Source of the DNA: Talaromyces rugulosus
Lineage: Eukaryota > Ascomycota > Eurotiomycetes > Eurotiales > Trichocomaceae
Length of the DNA: 64,000 nt
Assembly (NCBI RefSeq): GCF_013368755.1
Contig: NC_049564.1
Span: forward strand, 1,372,001-1,436,000
Direction of reading: 5' to 3'
In this document: piece by piece, positions 11,335-24,234 of the stretch
Position numbering within the stretch: the stretch's first letter is position 1
How the letters are laid out: the number at the start of each line of letters is the position of its first letter
Position numbers and translations under genes: made by a program
The notes under the pieces: generated by a model
The model's input: the letters and a program-made list of their open reading frames with translations, nothing else
Told to the model about the DNA's origin: nothing
Database searches by the model: none

Positions 11335-11685
11335 GGCGCGACTGTGTTCAGGTCTGTACCTGAAGTCAAGTAATCGAATATATTGTACAGAAAGAATTAT
11401 CGAAACAAAGGCACGGGTTGATGTCCAGCGACGCGAGTGCAAAATTGCTTTTCAAAGTTTCCAGAGAGTTATCGAAGGAGCAAAGCTGCAAAGGCTCCCG
11501 GGGAGGCTAGTGCGGCGGGCCCAGTAAGAAAGTCCGCTAGCTCGAAATGATCCGACCTTCTGCATCTCCCCAAAATCTGCGATCCATCATCTCAAAACAC
11601 TTGATCCCACCCTTTTGCAACCTCAAAGCGTCTTCGAAAAGGACTTTTTTTTTATATCATCAATAAATCTCACACACCCGCCAAA
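11335..11685. promoter_or_regulatory. divergent promoter, hsh49 / tom7
   Basis: 351 bp between the two divergent ATGs; serves both genes. No distinct motif called. Confidence 0.55.
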
Positions 11686-12090
11686 ATGGTCCAGCTTTCC
11701 GAGGAAACCAAGGTTTGTCAAATCGCATCGTCGGTCAAAATTCAGTCCATTCTGACCTCTTCGGACACAGGAACGCATCACCAAGGTGATCGATGTCTCC
11801 CGAGTTGCCATTCACTAGTGAGTCGGCCATCTTTTTTTTCGCGAAGTGAACAGACAGTATTGATGGGTCTTTTTTCTTAGTGGATATCTGCCTCTGATAG
11901 TCTACCTCGGTATGTTCATTTTCTCTCTCATCAAAAAGCCAACTCGTTGCTAATCATTTCTTTTGTATAGGCTACACATACACCGAGCCCAGACCCGGCC
12001 TGTTCAAGTACTCGCCCCCCCGTTCCTACCTTGTCGTTTTTGACCGTTGACTAAACTCCACAAACCAGGCTTTTCTCGCCTCTGGCGTAA
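11686..12090 (+). CDS. tom7: mitochondrial import receptor subunit Tom7
   Basis: A 53-residue tail-anchored subunit of the outer-membrane TOM complex, where Tom7 modulates assembly and dissociation. Five tiny exons (11686-11712, 11771-11817, 11881-11909, 11971-12007, 12069-12090) give a protein that starts MVQLSEETKERITKVIDVSR, continues VAIHYGYLPLIVYLGYTYTE (the single transmembrane segment) and ends PRPGLFKLFSPLA. The match to the Tom7 family is along the full length. Each exon is 22-47 nt, so four introns interrupt a 162-nt coding sequence. Confidence 0.95.
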
Positions 12091-12586
12091 ACGTGTTTTA
12101 TTTTATTTTTTAGAAGGACAATGGGTGGAAACGAAACGACACTGAATAATTGACTGGCAGGAAGTCAGAAATCTCGATGGATTCATTCACATTCTACCGG
12201 GGGGTTTTTTTATTCGTGTGATATCTCTGTATCTGTATATTAGACTGGAGTTGTTGTATGGTTAATGGATGGCCATAATAATGGTATCTGTCTGGCATTG
12301 TGATCAGACGGTGTAATTCAGCACGAGCATCTTACTCTTTTATAATCTATTCTCACCTCATAAATGATTGCAGTTCACGCCACATGCAAAATCATCATTT
12401 TTTATAGCCGGAGCCGGAGCTCAGCACCAGCGGACCAATCACACATGTCAAAAACCTCTCTTCCGATACTTCCCAACGTCATGACATTATTATTACTCTC
12501 ACCTTCACAACCACTTTCCTCAATCGACAATATTTTCTTTCCACTCAGCAAAGGCAACATAAAAATAAGCATCCTCCCATCAGTCA
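12091..12586. other. intergenic between tom7 and flx1
   Basis: 496 bp: tom7 3' UTR, then flx1 promoter. No feature recognised. Confidence 0.6.
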
Positions 12587-13664
12587 ATGCGTGAGCAAAA
12601 TGCCTCGTCCACATCCTTCATCGAAACGATAGCCGGCTTTACCGCAGGCATCGTCTCGACCCTGACTCTGCATCCGCTCGATCTCCTCAAAACGCGCCTA
12701 CAAGGTATACCCTCCAGTTCCCCCTTTTTTTTTTCTTTCTCTGCCAGTTCTAATGTATTATCTAGTTGACTCCATCTCACGCACCCGTGTCGTCGGCAGC
12801 TCCACGCGACTCCTCCGCCACATCTACACGCGCGAAGGCGGCATTGCAGCGTTTTATCGTGGATTGACACCGAATATTATCGGGAACTCGACGAGTTGGG
12901 CGGCGTATTTTTTGTTTTATGGGAATATCAAACAGGCGCTGAGCCGTCGGGGCGGCAGCGGCGGCGACAGTAAAGAACTGGGTGCGTCGGAGTACTTTTT
13001 TGCGTCGGGGGCTGCCGGTTCGTTTATATCCCCTAATGTGCTTCTTTTTCATGCGAAACTGACAAGAAAGGTAATGATAGGAATTCTAACAGCCCTCCTC
13101 ACAAACCCAATCTGGGTCCTCAAAACCCGCATGCTATCCACCGGCTCCGCGGCTCCAGGCGCATATACCTCATTCATCGCCGGCGCGCGTCAGATTCTTA
13201 AACATGAGGGTTTCGCGGGTTTTTATCGCGGGCTTGTGCCTGCGCTGTTCGGGGTGAGCCATGGCGCATTTCAGTTTATGGCGTATGAGAAACTTAAAGC
13301 TTATCGAACTTCGACCACCACAACCGCAACCACAACTACAAGCTCGACCACTGCCGCTAACGCAAATAATAGTAGGAACAGTCTAGGCACGCTAGATCTA
13401 CTAGGTATATCCGGGCTATCCAAAGTGTTTGCGGGATGTATCACGTACCCATATCAAGTCCTACGCACGCGGCTACAGTCGTATAATGCGGCAATTGTGT
13501 ATCGAGGAGTGTGGGATGTGACGCGGCAGATATGGAGACAGGAAGGCATTACTGGGTTTTACAAAGGATTGGGGCCGAATCTGCTGCGTGTGCTTCCTGG
13601 GACGTGGGTGACGTTTCTTGTTTACGAGAATACAAAGGGGGTTTTATACAAGTCGATTGGTTGA
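12587..13664 (+). CDS. flx1: mitochondrial carrier, Flx1-like FAD/folate transporter
   Basis: A 317-residue inner-membrane carrier. Exons 12587-12704, 12766-13017 and 13081-13664. Three carrier repeats are visible with their PX[DE]XX[KR] signatures: PLDLLKTRLQ (repeat 1), TNPIWVLKTRML (repeat 2, with the W typical of the folate/FAD/pyrimidine branch) and TYPYQVLRTRLQ (repeat 3). FYRGLTPNIIGNSTSWAAYF and FYRGLVPALFGVSHGAFQF fit Flx1-type carriers. A serine/threonine-rich insert (TTTATTTTSSTTAA) sits in the loop before repeat 3. The second intron is 63 nt and free of stops, so retention would keep the frame. FAD as substrate is inferred from family resemblance. Confidence 0.87.
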
Positions 13665-13789
13665 ATTACCAAAAAAAAAAAAATTTTATATTCCCTGTAC
13701 CTATATTCATTGTATCATACTATCATCTAGACATACCATAGATGCTTCTCACTAGACATATTACCCTTGATTATACCCCATAATTTCCG

Positions 13790-15527
13790 TCATTGCTCTT
13801 TCTTGGTGTATGGATTATGATGCAGATGATGCATCAGACCCGCATGGATGTAGCGTTTGTGAGGCTCGTCGTCGTATTCGCCGCCATCGTAGCTACTATC
13901 GTCACTGGGAGGCAGCTCCTTCATGTCCGGATCCTTGCTGCGAAGAACCGTCGAATATGAGATTTTGCGGTCTTTGCCTCGTCCCTTGATGCCCTTGTTG
14001 CTGTTTTTGTACAGACTGGCAAAGTATGTCCAGAGACTGCGGTCGTCTGGCGTCATCGCGTCCGGGTCGACATTGGCGAACCGCAGTGTCAGATTTCTGA
14101 GGGTTGTTGCGTGGAATTTGTTTTGATGGGACTATACCCTAATCAGCTGGAATGTATGAAAAAGAATGTTTTGGGTAGCTGACCTTGAGGTTTCCTAGCT
14201 GGGTAAAGTGTTTCCAGCAATTGTCTAGCTGACATGTGAATGGCTTGGCTTGTTCGTGCGTGATCTTGTGGGCTCTGACATTGCCGCGTTGGGCAAATCT
14301 CTTGTGGCAGATCTCGCACGAATAGGGTTTTTCGCCAGTGTGTCTGCGCTCATGGGTCTACCGATTATTAGTACACCTAGTACAGGTATTGGGAATACAA
14401 GACGTACCCTCAAGTTGCCTAGTTGCGAGAAACGCTGCCCGCATGATGGCTCTTTGCATTGCTAATGTGGCGTTAGATGAATCTCTCCGGTTCAAACGGT
14501 AATAAAAGCTTACAAATGGTTTGGCGCCCGTGTGGGCTCGCATGTGAATATCGAGGTGCGTCTTTTGGGTGAAAAACTTGCCACACTCGGGCAGAGTGCA
14601 CTGATGTTTACGTTTTGCTTTTTGACTCTGATCCTGGATTCTGTCAGGCGAGCTTGCAGGAACTCTAGGATGAGGCGGATATTGGTACGGCGGCGCGTTG
14701 ACTGCGTACGGATTCTGCTGATAGGGCTGGACTGGCGAGAACTGCTGTGGGCCCGGGGTTGAGGAGCCGGAGCCGGAGCCGTCGTGAGACTGGATAGCCT
14801 TCATCAAGACGTCGATTTCGGTAGCAAACTCGACCTCTTTGGTGGACGAGTCTTGTTCTTTCTTGATCGTCGGCGAGGGTGGATGTCGGACAACCGGGGT
14901 GATGTGTGTGGTGTTGGGGTGATAGTTGGTGAGGAGGCGAGGCTGGGTGTCTGGAAGTGGCCTGGGATGGCCATGATAGCTGGAATTGCTAGAGTGGCTG
15001 GAGTGGCTGGAATGGCTGGAATAGATTACAGTCTTGGGTTGATGCTCGGGCGAAGCGGACAGAGGGACGGCTTCGGGGAGACGAACCTGGGGGTGTTGGT
15101 GTGACTGGTGGAGTTGTTGGTGATGTTGATGTGGTTGTTGGTGTGGTTGGTGGTGCTGCTGCTGTTGGTACGGTTGGTGATGCTGCTGCTGTTGGTGTGG
15201 TTGTTGTTTCTGTTGCTGGTGGTGGTGTTGTTGTTGGTGCGGTTGGTGTTGTTGCTGCTGTTGCTGCTGGGGATGATTCTGATTCTGCTGCTGTTGGTGA
15301 TGCTGCGATGTAGCCGGCGGACAGAAAAAAGGCTGCTGTTGGTATGACTGATAGTTGCCAATGACATCGTAAGAGGGCGGTGCGGCCAGGTGTGAGGCAT
15401 ATGCCACGGAAGCGCTGGGAAAGTACGGCAGCGACTGGTCGACGTGCGAGCCCAAAAAGCGAGGCGGCTCCAAGGCTCTCAGGTCGCTGTTGGGGATGCG
15501 GTACGACACGGGCACCGTAGCTTCCAT
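13790..15527 (-). CDS. C2H2 zinc-finger transcription factor, Azf1-like, with Q/H-rich tract
   Basis: A 527-residue DNA-binding protein. Exons 15527-14514, 14461-14408, 14357-14184, 14131-13790. The N-terminal half is a low-complexity glutamine/histidine tract (residues about 75-145), then [14 protein letters not shown] and an acidic [16 protein letters not shown] segment. Four tandem C2H2 fingers follow at about 320-430: [55 protein letters not shown] and [19 protein letters not shown], with TGEKP-like linkers. Introns fall inside the finger region. The finger order resembles fungal Azf1 (carbon-source and cell-wall regulation in yeast); the assignment is by pattern only. Confidence 0.85.
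15090..15310 (-). repeat. Gln/His-coding trinucleotide-like low-complexity tract
   Basis: About 220 bp of CAG/CAA/CAC/CAT-type codons on the minus strand (seen as GTTGTTG/GGTG on plus) inside the Azf1-like gene, encoding alternating Q-runs and H-runs. Such tracts are prone to slippage and length polymorphism. Confidence 0.85.
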
Positions 15528-18122
15528 GGTGTCGATTTTGGGATCAAGTGATCCAGTGGTTGAGGAGTGAGCAGCGAGGTATATGGCCGGGCTGCTTCCT
15601 CCTCAGGAGCAGTTCCGACAGCAAGATACACAGGTGTTTGTTGTTGTTGAGGTGTCGGTCGTCAGAGGGAGAAGCGTAGACGTCACGGTATCGATGTCAG
15701 ACCGTCGGGATAGTAGCAGCTACTAGTGAGTCGCAGCAGCAGGAACAGACAGAGCACAGAGTACAGGGTACGCAGCGACGAAGCGGGGAGAGAACAGAAG
15801 AAGTCCAAGTCAACAAGCGACAGTGTATTAGTAGTAGTAGTAGTGACAGTGATACTAAGGAGAGAGTCACTAGTGGTAAGTACTAAGCAGTAACTGGTAC
15901 AGTCAACCCTCCTTCCCCCCCCCCCCGTCTGTCCAGGCAGATCGCCGGGCAGGAACCCAAGAGTCAGGATAGCTCTGATCCGCGCCCCCGGGGAAGGCGC
16001 GACTGGGTCGGTGAGCCCTGAGCGCTAGTAGAGATCCAGCTCGGCCTGGGCGAGGCAAGTGGGGCCCGAGTGGAGCGGTCGCATGGCCTGTCATCCCGGT
16101 CGGGACTAGCCTCCCCACGCCGGCCCAATCGCGGATGCACAGGGGTCTGTTCCGGCATGGAACTAAACCTGTTCTGGTTATGCGTATTTGGCATGTATTT
16201 TTTGCGTGTATTTTTCAGTTCCCTTTTTAGTTGGTTTTTGTTGGGATCCAATGATCGGTGGGCCCTCCCCTCGGCAGATCGCGCGATCGCCCAATCAGCG
16301 CCCCCCTCCCCCCACGAGCAAACGCCCCGTCGAGATTGGGCGGCATCCGCGGATATTCTTATTGTGTTTGACTTGGGACAACCACGCTAATGCAACGCAC
16401 CGCCCAGGGTCTCCCAAGCCGGCGGTTGCTCGTTTGTTTTTGTCAAAAAGGTTTGCACCGGTCAAAGCCGAGCGTACCTCGTTGATCGCAATGTTTTTTG
16501 TGGCGCACATTATTATTATCGTGCAGCCTGGTCCGTCTTCCCGTTCCGTCTTCCCCGGGTTGATGCAGAAACATAGGGCCACCGTCACAGACTCTCTCCA
16601 ACATGACATGAACAGCTCTGTATTAATGTGGGTAATTACCATACAGAGGATCGTCATGCACTAGTGGCCCGGCTAGCACCCATCGCGGTGGGAGGCGAGG
16701 CGGCGCCAGTCGGACTGACTCTGAGGTTGGTTTGGGATGGGCCGGTCCGCTTTTAGCGACCGCCGCCCCACTTCTCCTGTCCGTCCTCTGCACATGCAGT
16801 ACGTATTGCAAGTCGAAGTTTTTACGTGTCCTTTTAGCAACAGCGAAGTATCTAATATATGACAGGGCAGTAAACAAATAAAAAAATAACAAAAACGCTA
16901 ATAAAAATTAGCAGTACTAGTCGCCGAACCCCCTGGTTCCCCTTGGGGCTGAAGCTGCGACGAAGCCGGCATGATGCCCTTTTCTCCCGCACTAGCCCTG
17001 TTCCAGTCTAGTTGTCGCTGGCGGTGCATGTGTGACTGGCCCAGTCAACCACGCTTAAATTTCAACTAAGCCCTCCCTGATGCACCGTCCCGGCTTCCGA
17101 GTACTAATTTGCTCCTTGACTAGTACTTGACTAACTACTCCGGAACGAGTTATAATAATAGATAGTTACTACCAACACAGCCAGCCGAACAGCCCATGGC
17201 CCAAGCTTCGATCAATTATTCGGTAAAATGAGATGAGATCCTGCTCATCCTCGTCGTCCTCGCTCTCACTCTCACCCTCACCCTCGCCCTCATCCTCATT
17301 CCTGGGCTGCGCTGTCATGCGGTTTCATCAGCGCGGCATGCAGCCGGGCTAGTTCCTCGCATATAACAACAGCCAACAGTAATAAAAATAGTAATTAGCA
17401 ATAGTAACAGCAAGCTCAATGTATAGCTGATCCGAGAGAACGGCTTGGCGGGGCCGCCAGTGGATCCGGCTGACGGCGTTGTGTGAGGGTGGAAAGGGAG
17501 AGTCAGTCTGTCAGACTCGTAATCGGTCGGTGATCAATAATACGTATTTTATATTATTTAATCTTATTTAATACTATTATTTCTTTTACCGAATGCGACT
17601 TGGTAAAAAAAAAATTCTCTTTCAAAGTTTCCATAGTCTTCCACAATCCTAAATAGTGTCATGGAAATACATTCCCTCCTCTCCCCTATTGGGTTCTTTG
17701 CAAAACAAGTGACTCACTATACGAGAAGACAGGGAACTAGAAGGTTGATCCGAGTCCATCCTCTGAACTCGCTAATTTGCTAGTCTCTCTACTAATACCA
17801 GTCTGTCGGGGTCAAGTGACCAATTTGAGTGGAAGCGATTGGCTGATGGCATGACGCCAATATTGTATTTATAAAATATATAACCACGTTAAATATATAG
17901 TGCTATACACTGTACACATATATACCTTGTCTCGATGTTGAATGCACGTTTACATGACTCAGCCCCATGTTATCGGTTCAATGTCAAGTTCATATATATA
18001 TATATATATCAGTATGAGCACTAAAATTATATACATATTTTTATTTAATTTTGTTTTAAATGTCTTTGAATATCAACTAGTACGTAGAGCACAAGTTGAC
18101 TACTTACTCAGCCCCGAAAAGA
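15528..18122. other. 2.6-kb non-coding stretch upstream of the Azf1-like gene
   Basis: Lies between the Azf1-like start and the 3' end of the alpha-glucosidase gene, both on the minus strand, so it is promoter/leader for the regulator plus the glucosidase 3' end. Contents: GC-rich 15900-16150, a TAG/AGT repeat near 15828-15845, a TA dinucleotide run near 17993-18009, and an acidic small ORF at 17169-17318. Larger ORFs (for example 16188-16664) lack any family similarity. Long leaders are common for fungal developmental or metabolic regulators. Confidence 0.55.
17169..17318 (-). other. acidic 49-codon upstream ORF
   Basis: ATG-to-TAG frame encoding MTAQPRN followed by a glutamate/glycine/serine/aspartate run and ISFYRIIDRS. 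It sits about 1.7 kb upstream of the Azf1-like start on the same strand. It may only reflect a purine-rich simple sequence. Confidence 0.15.
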
Positions 18123-21061
18123 TCACCAACTCAACACCCAATCCTGATCCCAAGCACCACTCTGCGTCAAATCAAGTAACCCATTAACAATAAGCACCTT
18201 ACTCTCTTCATTATACGCAATAGAATCACTTCCCACCGCATTCCCATTAAAAGTGACATTCCCCACAGACGAGACGCCCAGAATCGTGACATTGCCCAAC
18301 GCATTAGTATCCTGGAAATCACCACTGACACTAGCATACAGCGAAGAAGACGCACTGCCTGTTTCCGTGTCCGTTGTATTGGCTTTGAAATCAACACTGA
18401 GCGTAGCATTCTGCACAATACTCTCCCCATCATCAACATACAACGACCCCTTGGCCGTCCCATTACCACTCAACGCAACAAGCAATGACCACGGGCTATT
18501 GCGTACGTCGCGCGTGACCAGCGCTGGCTGCTGCATTGGCAAAACACTACCGCCCCGAATGAAAAGTTGGATATGGCCCAAAGGTGTATCAAGGGTTGTA
18601 TTCACGCCCGCCTCCACCGCCATTTCCGTCTGCATGTAGTAATCATACCATATCTCACCCTGCGCAATACCGGGAAATACGCCATCGACACTGGTAGCAC
18701 CTTGGTCAAGCACAGGGATAATCATCAGCGATGGACCCAGCAAGAACTGTCGGTCGACGGCAGCCAAAGACGGATCGTCGGGAAACTCCCAGGCGAGTGC
18801 GCGCATAACGGTTGAACCTGTAGTATGTGCATCGTGGAAAAGCGTGTACATGTATGGAAGAAGCGCATAGCGGATTCCCATGATAAATTTACTCGCTTGA
18901 GTAACCGTAGTCCACTGATAAGGTTCCTGCGGGATACTTCCGATACAGTTGTGGTTGCGATAAAAGGGGAAAAAAGCAGAAAGCATCATCCACCGGTTAC
19001 AAAGCTCCTCATCGGTATTCCCTTCAAATCCACAGGTATCTACACCAAACATGGGGATACCATAGAGCGAAAACGACAGAGCCTGCGGGATGGATAGATA
19101 CATATGCAGCCAATCCGCGATGTTGTCACCACCCCAATGAGCAGCCCATTTGCCCGAGCCGGCAAAGGTTGAGCGGGAAAGAATAAAGGGGCGTTTCCCG
19201 GGGATGATTTGTGTCAGGGCTTGGTAAGTGCCGTTGGTTTCTTGATATGCGTAAAGATTATGAACATCATATTCTTGCACACCATCTATGTGCGTAGCAT
19301 TGGGCGAGACGGCTCCAACCGCGAGATCATGGCCCGGTTGGACATGGTTAATAACGTATGGAGGATAATTGATATCGCGAACACCAGGCGTAGGAGTCGT
19401 GACCAAATAGCTCGCAGTGCTTGTAGCGTCCGCAGCAACCTCGAAATCTCTTGCCTCGTGCTCAGCATCTTGAGTAACATACGCGGAACCGCAACTTCCC
19501 ACACACGACGAGGAGACCTCGTTCATGTCGATCCAAATCCCGTCGAATTTGATGCTTTGCCCCCATAGAGCCAACTCATTGAGCCACCATGCACTTGTAT
19601 TCGGATGGTGCCAGTCAGGGTACACTGTATAGCCAGGCCAGCCAGCCCCGATATACACGCTGCCGCCGGGATTGGTGAGCCACACATTAGCCTCGGTGCC
19701 ACGATCATAAGGTGCGTAGCTATTCAGATGTTAGTGAGTTCCGACTAGTGTTAGTGATAGTTTGAATTAGTTTCAACGTACTCTGCCGTGTCTCCGTTAG
19801 GGTTAGGATAGTAAATGATCGGATCAACAATCGGGACGTATTGCATGCCATTCTGATGCAGACTGTCTATGAAATCCGCGCCCTGATCATAAGGGTAATT
19901 CACCGGGTCATTCTGAAAGTTCCGGTATTGGTCCATATAGTCGATATCGGACCACATGGTCTCCAATGGAATCGCATACATTGAGAAATTCGCCACCACT
20001 TGTTCAAGCGTATCCCAGTTTGGCCAATCCCAATTTGATTGGTGGTACCCAAAAGTCCAGTACTGCTGCATGGCTGGAAGACCAATGGTGCTGGCTTGGT
20101 AATTGGAGGTCACCTCAGCCTGGCTGGGGCCAGCGTAAAAATAAAGGTCTAGGCTGCCGCCTATTGTTCTCCAGGTGATATTATCAGGCCGTAGAAGCAC
20201 CTCCTGGCCATGGGCGTTGCGTAGGAACACGCCGTGAGACCGAGACACATAGTTCTTTGAAGCGTCGGCGGTGTCAGCAGGTACATAAGTATAAGAACCG
20301 TCACCATCAACCTCGTAATACCGGGTATCCAGGTAAAATGGGTGAAACCCGTAGATATTCCTAGTTCTTGTCAACACCGATTACCGTATAAATGATCAAG
20401 ATACGTACACGTCCAATGGGTCGGGGTTGTCAGCAGTATATGTAGTAGCCGTAAAATTATTGCCCAACCGCAACCCATGCATCCGTTCCCCCAAGCCATA
20501 AAGATTATAATCCTCAGGCAAAGAACTGACAAGCTCAATAAACTGGTTCTCAAAGACGATGACCGTTCCTTCGGTATTGAACAACACATCGCCAGTAGAT
20601 CTCCGAGTCACTTTAAAATTGAACGATGGCTTGTTAGACCAAGTGAACTTGAGATCACTGTCATCGGCATTCGCCTGTTCAGACTGAGGTTTGGGAACTA
20701 GGGTTTCTGGCAGAATATACCAGCTCGAATTGGTAGAATCAATATGTGACGGCACAAGCTCTATGTTCAACCGGTCATTTGCTTGATACTCGACCGTCAG
20801 ATCAAGTGAATCAACGTCAGTCCCATAAGCATTGCACGCATCCCCAGCAAGCGATAATGTTGCTGTCATTCCATGATTGCTTGTCTGCATGTTTGTTGCC
20901 GTATATCCCGGACAGGCCGTCTGCGCATTAACAGCATTGGGGTCGTCGATATTGGGAAGCAGGTTTTGACCAGTATTAGCACCGGGCGGTAGAGTAATCA
21001 CAGCCGATGCATGTACAAAAAACAACACAGCCGAGGTGACGGCAGTTGCAGGGCGTACCAT
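18123..21061 (-). CDS. secreted alpha-glucosidase, glycoside hydrolase family 31
   Basis: A 942-residue enzyme releasing glucose from non-reducing ends of malto-oligosaccharides. Exons 21061-20409, 20360-19782, 19719-18123 (donor GTACGT in both introns). Residues 1-21 are a signal peptide. The N-terminal GH31 domain contains YNLYGLGERMHGLRL. The catalytic barrel contains WTFGYHQSNWDWPNWD, METMWSDIDYMDQYR-like sequence, the nucleophile in DGIWIDMNEVSS (about D475) and the general-acid region HWGGDNIADWLHMYLSIPQA. Then FGVDTCGFEGNTDEELCNRW and a beta-rich C-terminus. Many N-x-S/T sites fit secretion. It resembles the AgdA/AgdB group of Aspergillus. Regulation by an AmyR-type factor is likely from family knowledge, but I did not find a convincing site upstream. 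Confidence 0.94.
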
Positions 21062-22044
21062 TGCTGCGTCGGTTATACTGCTGTGCAGTTTGGATATCTT
21101 CCTGTATGTAACAATACCTCGTTAAATGCAGAAAGGAGATTCCTGAATATATATTACCTGGCCCCAGATAAAGGATCAATTAACAAATACTACATACCCG
21201 TAAATGAGCGAGAGAACGCGTCTATCGAAAATGAGGCTATAATTCCGCCCCAAAAGCTACCTGTGTAGTATGCGCACGGCACCGTACGCCGTACGCCAGG
21301 CGTCCCATGTACGTATGGTCAGATCTTACTAAATAAGGTAAACTTGCTCGTTTAGTCAAGTTTAGCTCGTTTAGTTGCTTGCGACCAGTCACCATAGAGA
21401 GTACAAGTACAACAGTGTTGCATTCACAACTACAATTTTGATGACTCTAATAACTTCAGGCCGGACAACCTAAGCCACCAGCCATGACAAATACTTTAAA
21501 CTTCATCGCCATTATTGATTGTTACCAGGCAAATCGCCTCAATGTTACATGTACATGTCCAAGTTAACATCTTTGGAAAAACTCACATTCAATGTTAAAC
21601 TTCAGTTATAAGCAGATTCCTATAGAATACAACGAATCCATTCGTAAACATCCCCAACCGACATTGATGACTATCACTACATAATCCCTGCGCAAATAAA
21701 TGCCCGTGTTCGCTTTTCCAGTCCGCGTCGTATTTGATCATTTTTCGATATACTGCCGAGTTTTCCGTTGGAGCGTTGATCGACCTAAGAGAAAAAAAAA
21801 AGAGGAAAGAAAAAAGGCGAGAAAAATCCCCGGAAAAGAAAAAAAAAAGGAACGAAAAAAAGATAAACAGGACAATTCCATCCACGCCCGCCTCGCTTGC
21901 CTTTCCACTACCGTCCACTATAACTGGAGTATCTATTTCGTAGTTAGAGGCTGTCTTGATTTTCTCATATTTACTTTCTGCTCCGATATGAGGCTCGGGG
22001 TCGGGCGGAAGAACAGTCTCCTTTCCAGCACCACTTCTCTCCAA
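21062..22044. other. intergenic, alpha-glucosidase promoter and rcoA 3' end
   Basis: 983 bp. Includes short direct repeats around 21270-21300 and a purine-rich A/G stretch at 21788-21870 that would be pyrimidine-rich in the rcoA 3' UTR. A minus ORF of 149 codons across this stretch is low-complexity and not supported. Confidence 0.6.
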
Positions 22045-24234
22045 TCATGGCAGGAATTCCACATACCTCCAAATCCTCGCCCGCATGTCTCCGCTACCCG
22101 TTGCGAACAGGTTGTTAGTTGGACTGGGGGCAACCGAGATCACTAATCACCGTGTGTTAGCTCTTGAATCTACCACAATTCGCTGCAAACTTACCAGAGT
22201 TCTTGTGACCCTGCAGCATCATCTGTGCGTTACCAGTGTTAGGATCCCAGAACTGAACTCCGCGGTCCTTGGATCCACTCATAACCCAGTGTCCGTCAGG
22301 CGTCAAGCAAACACTCAGGACGAAATCCTACCAAAGTCAGCACGGTATACTTCTAACCCCGAGGAGTCTACTCACCTTGTGTCCTTCAAATGTGCGCACG
22401 CACTTGCCTCCCTTGACACCGGTTCCAGGCAGCATACCCCGCGGTGCTGTCAGCTCCCACATCTTAATTGTCTTATCCAAGCTACCGCTGACAAGGTCAC
22501 GGCCGTTGGGTGCAAAAGCAACCGAGTACACACTGTCCTTGTGGCCGTCAGGGTTCTCCAGCCTCTCGACAAGGTATCCGGTGGTCGTGTCCCACACGCG
22601 CACACTCTTGTCAAGAGAGCCAGCAGCCACATAATGACCGTCTGGAGACATTGCAACCGTGGTGACTCCATCTTCGATGCTAAGTGTGTAAACAAGTTTA
22701 CCTTCCAAGACATCCCACAACCGCACTGTCTTGTCACCGCTACCCGAGGCGATATACCGTCCATTTCCGGCAAAGTCGAGCGAGTAAATATCTTGTTCAT
22801 GTCCGCTAAAGACATGTTTGATCGAACGGGTGGCAATATCCCAGACCTACAGCAAATCAGACCCGTTAGTGTGCTGTTCCTACTTTCTTCTGTCTCCTAA
22901 TACACAGGAGAAGAACAAAAAAGAGATAGAAAAACCTACCCTGATCTGCTTGTCTTCGGCACCAGTAGCAAGATACTTGCCATCTGGGCTGAAGCAGACA
23001 CTGCGAATGTACAGATCTCCGTCCTTGTCAACGCTCTCATCTTGGAGCGTTGCTACATTCTGACCAGTAGCCACATCAAAGATCTGAGCCGATCGGTTGC
23101 AGCCTGTGGCAACATATTTTCCGTCGCGACTGAATCGAACGCAGCAGACCACGCTGTCGTGCACCAGATGGTGGACCAGCTCGACGTCCAAGACTCGTTG
23201 GACCTCAGGGTTGAAGACTGCATACCAGTCGGGTCCTTCCCGTTTTTGTGTGGCCGGCAGGTCATCTGGATTCCAGTTGGCTAACGTGTTGCCAGGTCGT
23301 TCCCGAACGAGGGCCTGACCAGGTGGTGTTGGGCGGGGAATCTGGGGAGAGGCGCCGGGAGCCGGGTATGCAAGTTGATGCGTTTGCTGGGGAGTAGCAG
23401 GTCCGGGAGGAGGCCTACCCCGGCCCTTTCCAGGACCAGGCGAGGCGGTGGGAGGTGGCGGAGGGCCATAGCCTAGAAATTGTTATTCCTCTGATCAGCA
23501 CAACACAAAAGCTGAGACTATAAAAGCCAGTGATCAACAACGCCTACCGTTTACTGCAGCACCTGGCTGGTAAGCTCCATAGGAGCTCGGGGGCTGCGGT
23601 GGTCCCTGCTGTGCCGCTGGAGCCGGCTGTTGAAGACCATGCTGCGGCGGTTGTTGATCCTGGGGCGGGGGAGGAGCAAGTCCAGGACCGCTGCCTCCTT
23701 GATTGGCCATAATCCCGCCAAAGAGGTTATTCGTACCGTGTCCAAGGGCTGGTGGGGCTTGAGACGGCCCTGCATGAGGAGGGCCGCCCACATGCGAGGG
23801 CACTGTTTGTACCCCACGCGATTCGAGCTCATGGCGCAAGACTCGGATTTCGTTCTCGTAGCTGTGAGGTTAGGAGTTGGTTAGTTCGCTCCACACAACG
23901 AGTGGGAATGGGCATCGTACTCGGTCTTCATTTTGATTTGCGTTTGCTCGAGCTGGTAGACCTTTTGCCTAATCATCTCCATTTCTTGAAGCTGACCAGT
24001 CACTGGAATAAGTGTCAGTAAGCAGCGTTAATCAAGATAGTCGAGCAGAGCGACCAGGGTCGTTTCTCGAATAACGGCACAAATAAGTGCGGTAAAAAGA
24101 AGAAGGTACGCACGCTGGTGTTCAAATTCCCCAGTGCTCCGAGACTGGTTGTCAAATTCCTGGCGCAGCTGCTCCAACAACTCGGACAGGCGAGAGTTGG
24201 GAGCAGGAACCATTCCACGATGCGCGTTGTACAT
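22045..24234 (-). CDS. rcoA: transcriptional corepressor RcoA/Tup1
   Basis: A 583-residue WD40 corepressor working with Ssn6/Cyc8-type partners in general repression. Seven exons: 24234-24114, 24002-23921, 23861-23548, 23472-22940, 22846-22376, 22327-22195, 22142-22045. Residues 1-75 are the Tup1 N-terminal tetramerisation helix ([34 protein letters not shown]). A glutamine/proline/glycine-rich linker follows, then [20 protein letters not shown], the segment preceding the propeller in Tup1. Seven WD repeats end with [17 protein letters not shown]. The tail of 98 nt is a separate exon. Promoter-sharing with the divergent erg3 gene leaves 1.4 kb between starts. Confidence 0.97.

Noticed and set aside
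15090..15310. Regular repeat array as a CRISPR or satellite
   Set aside because: It is a coding Gln/His tract in one frame of the C2H2 gene, without spacer structure.
16070..16664. Overlapping ORFs of 106-158 codons upstream of the Azf1-like gene
   Set aside because: No domain, no plausible splice continuation, uneven composition.
21595..22044. 149-codon minus-strand ORF downstream of rcoA
   Set aside because: Lies past the rcoA stop codon in its 3' region and is driven by a poly-pyrimidine tract (FFFF/SLF runs).
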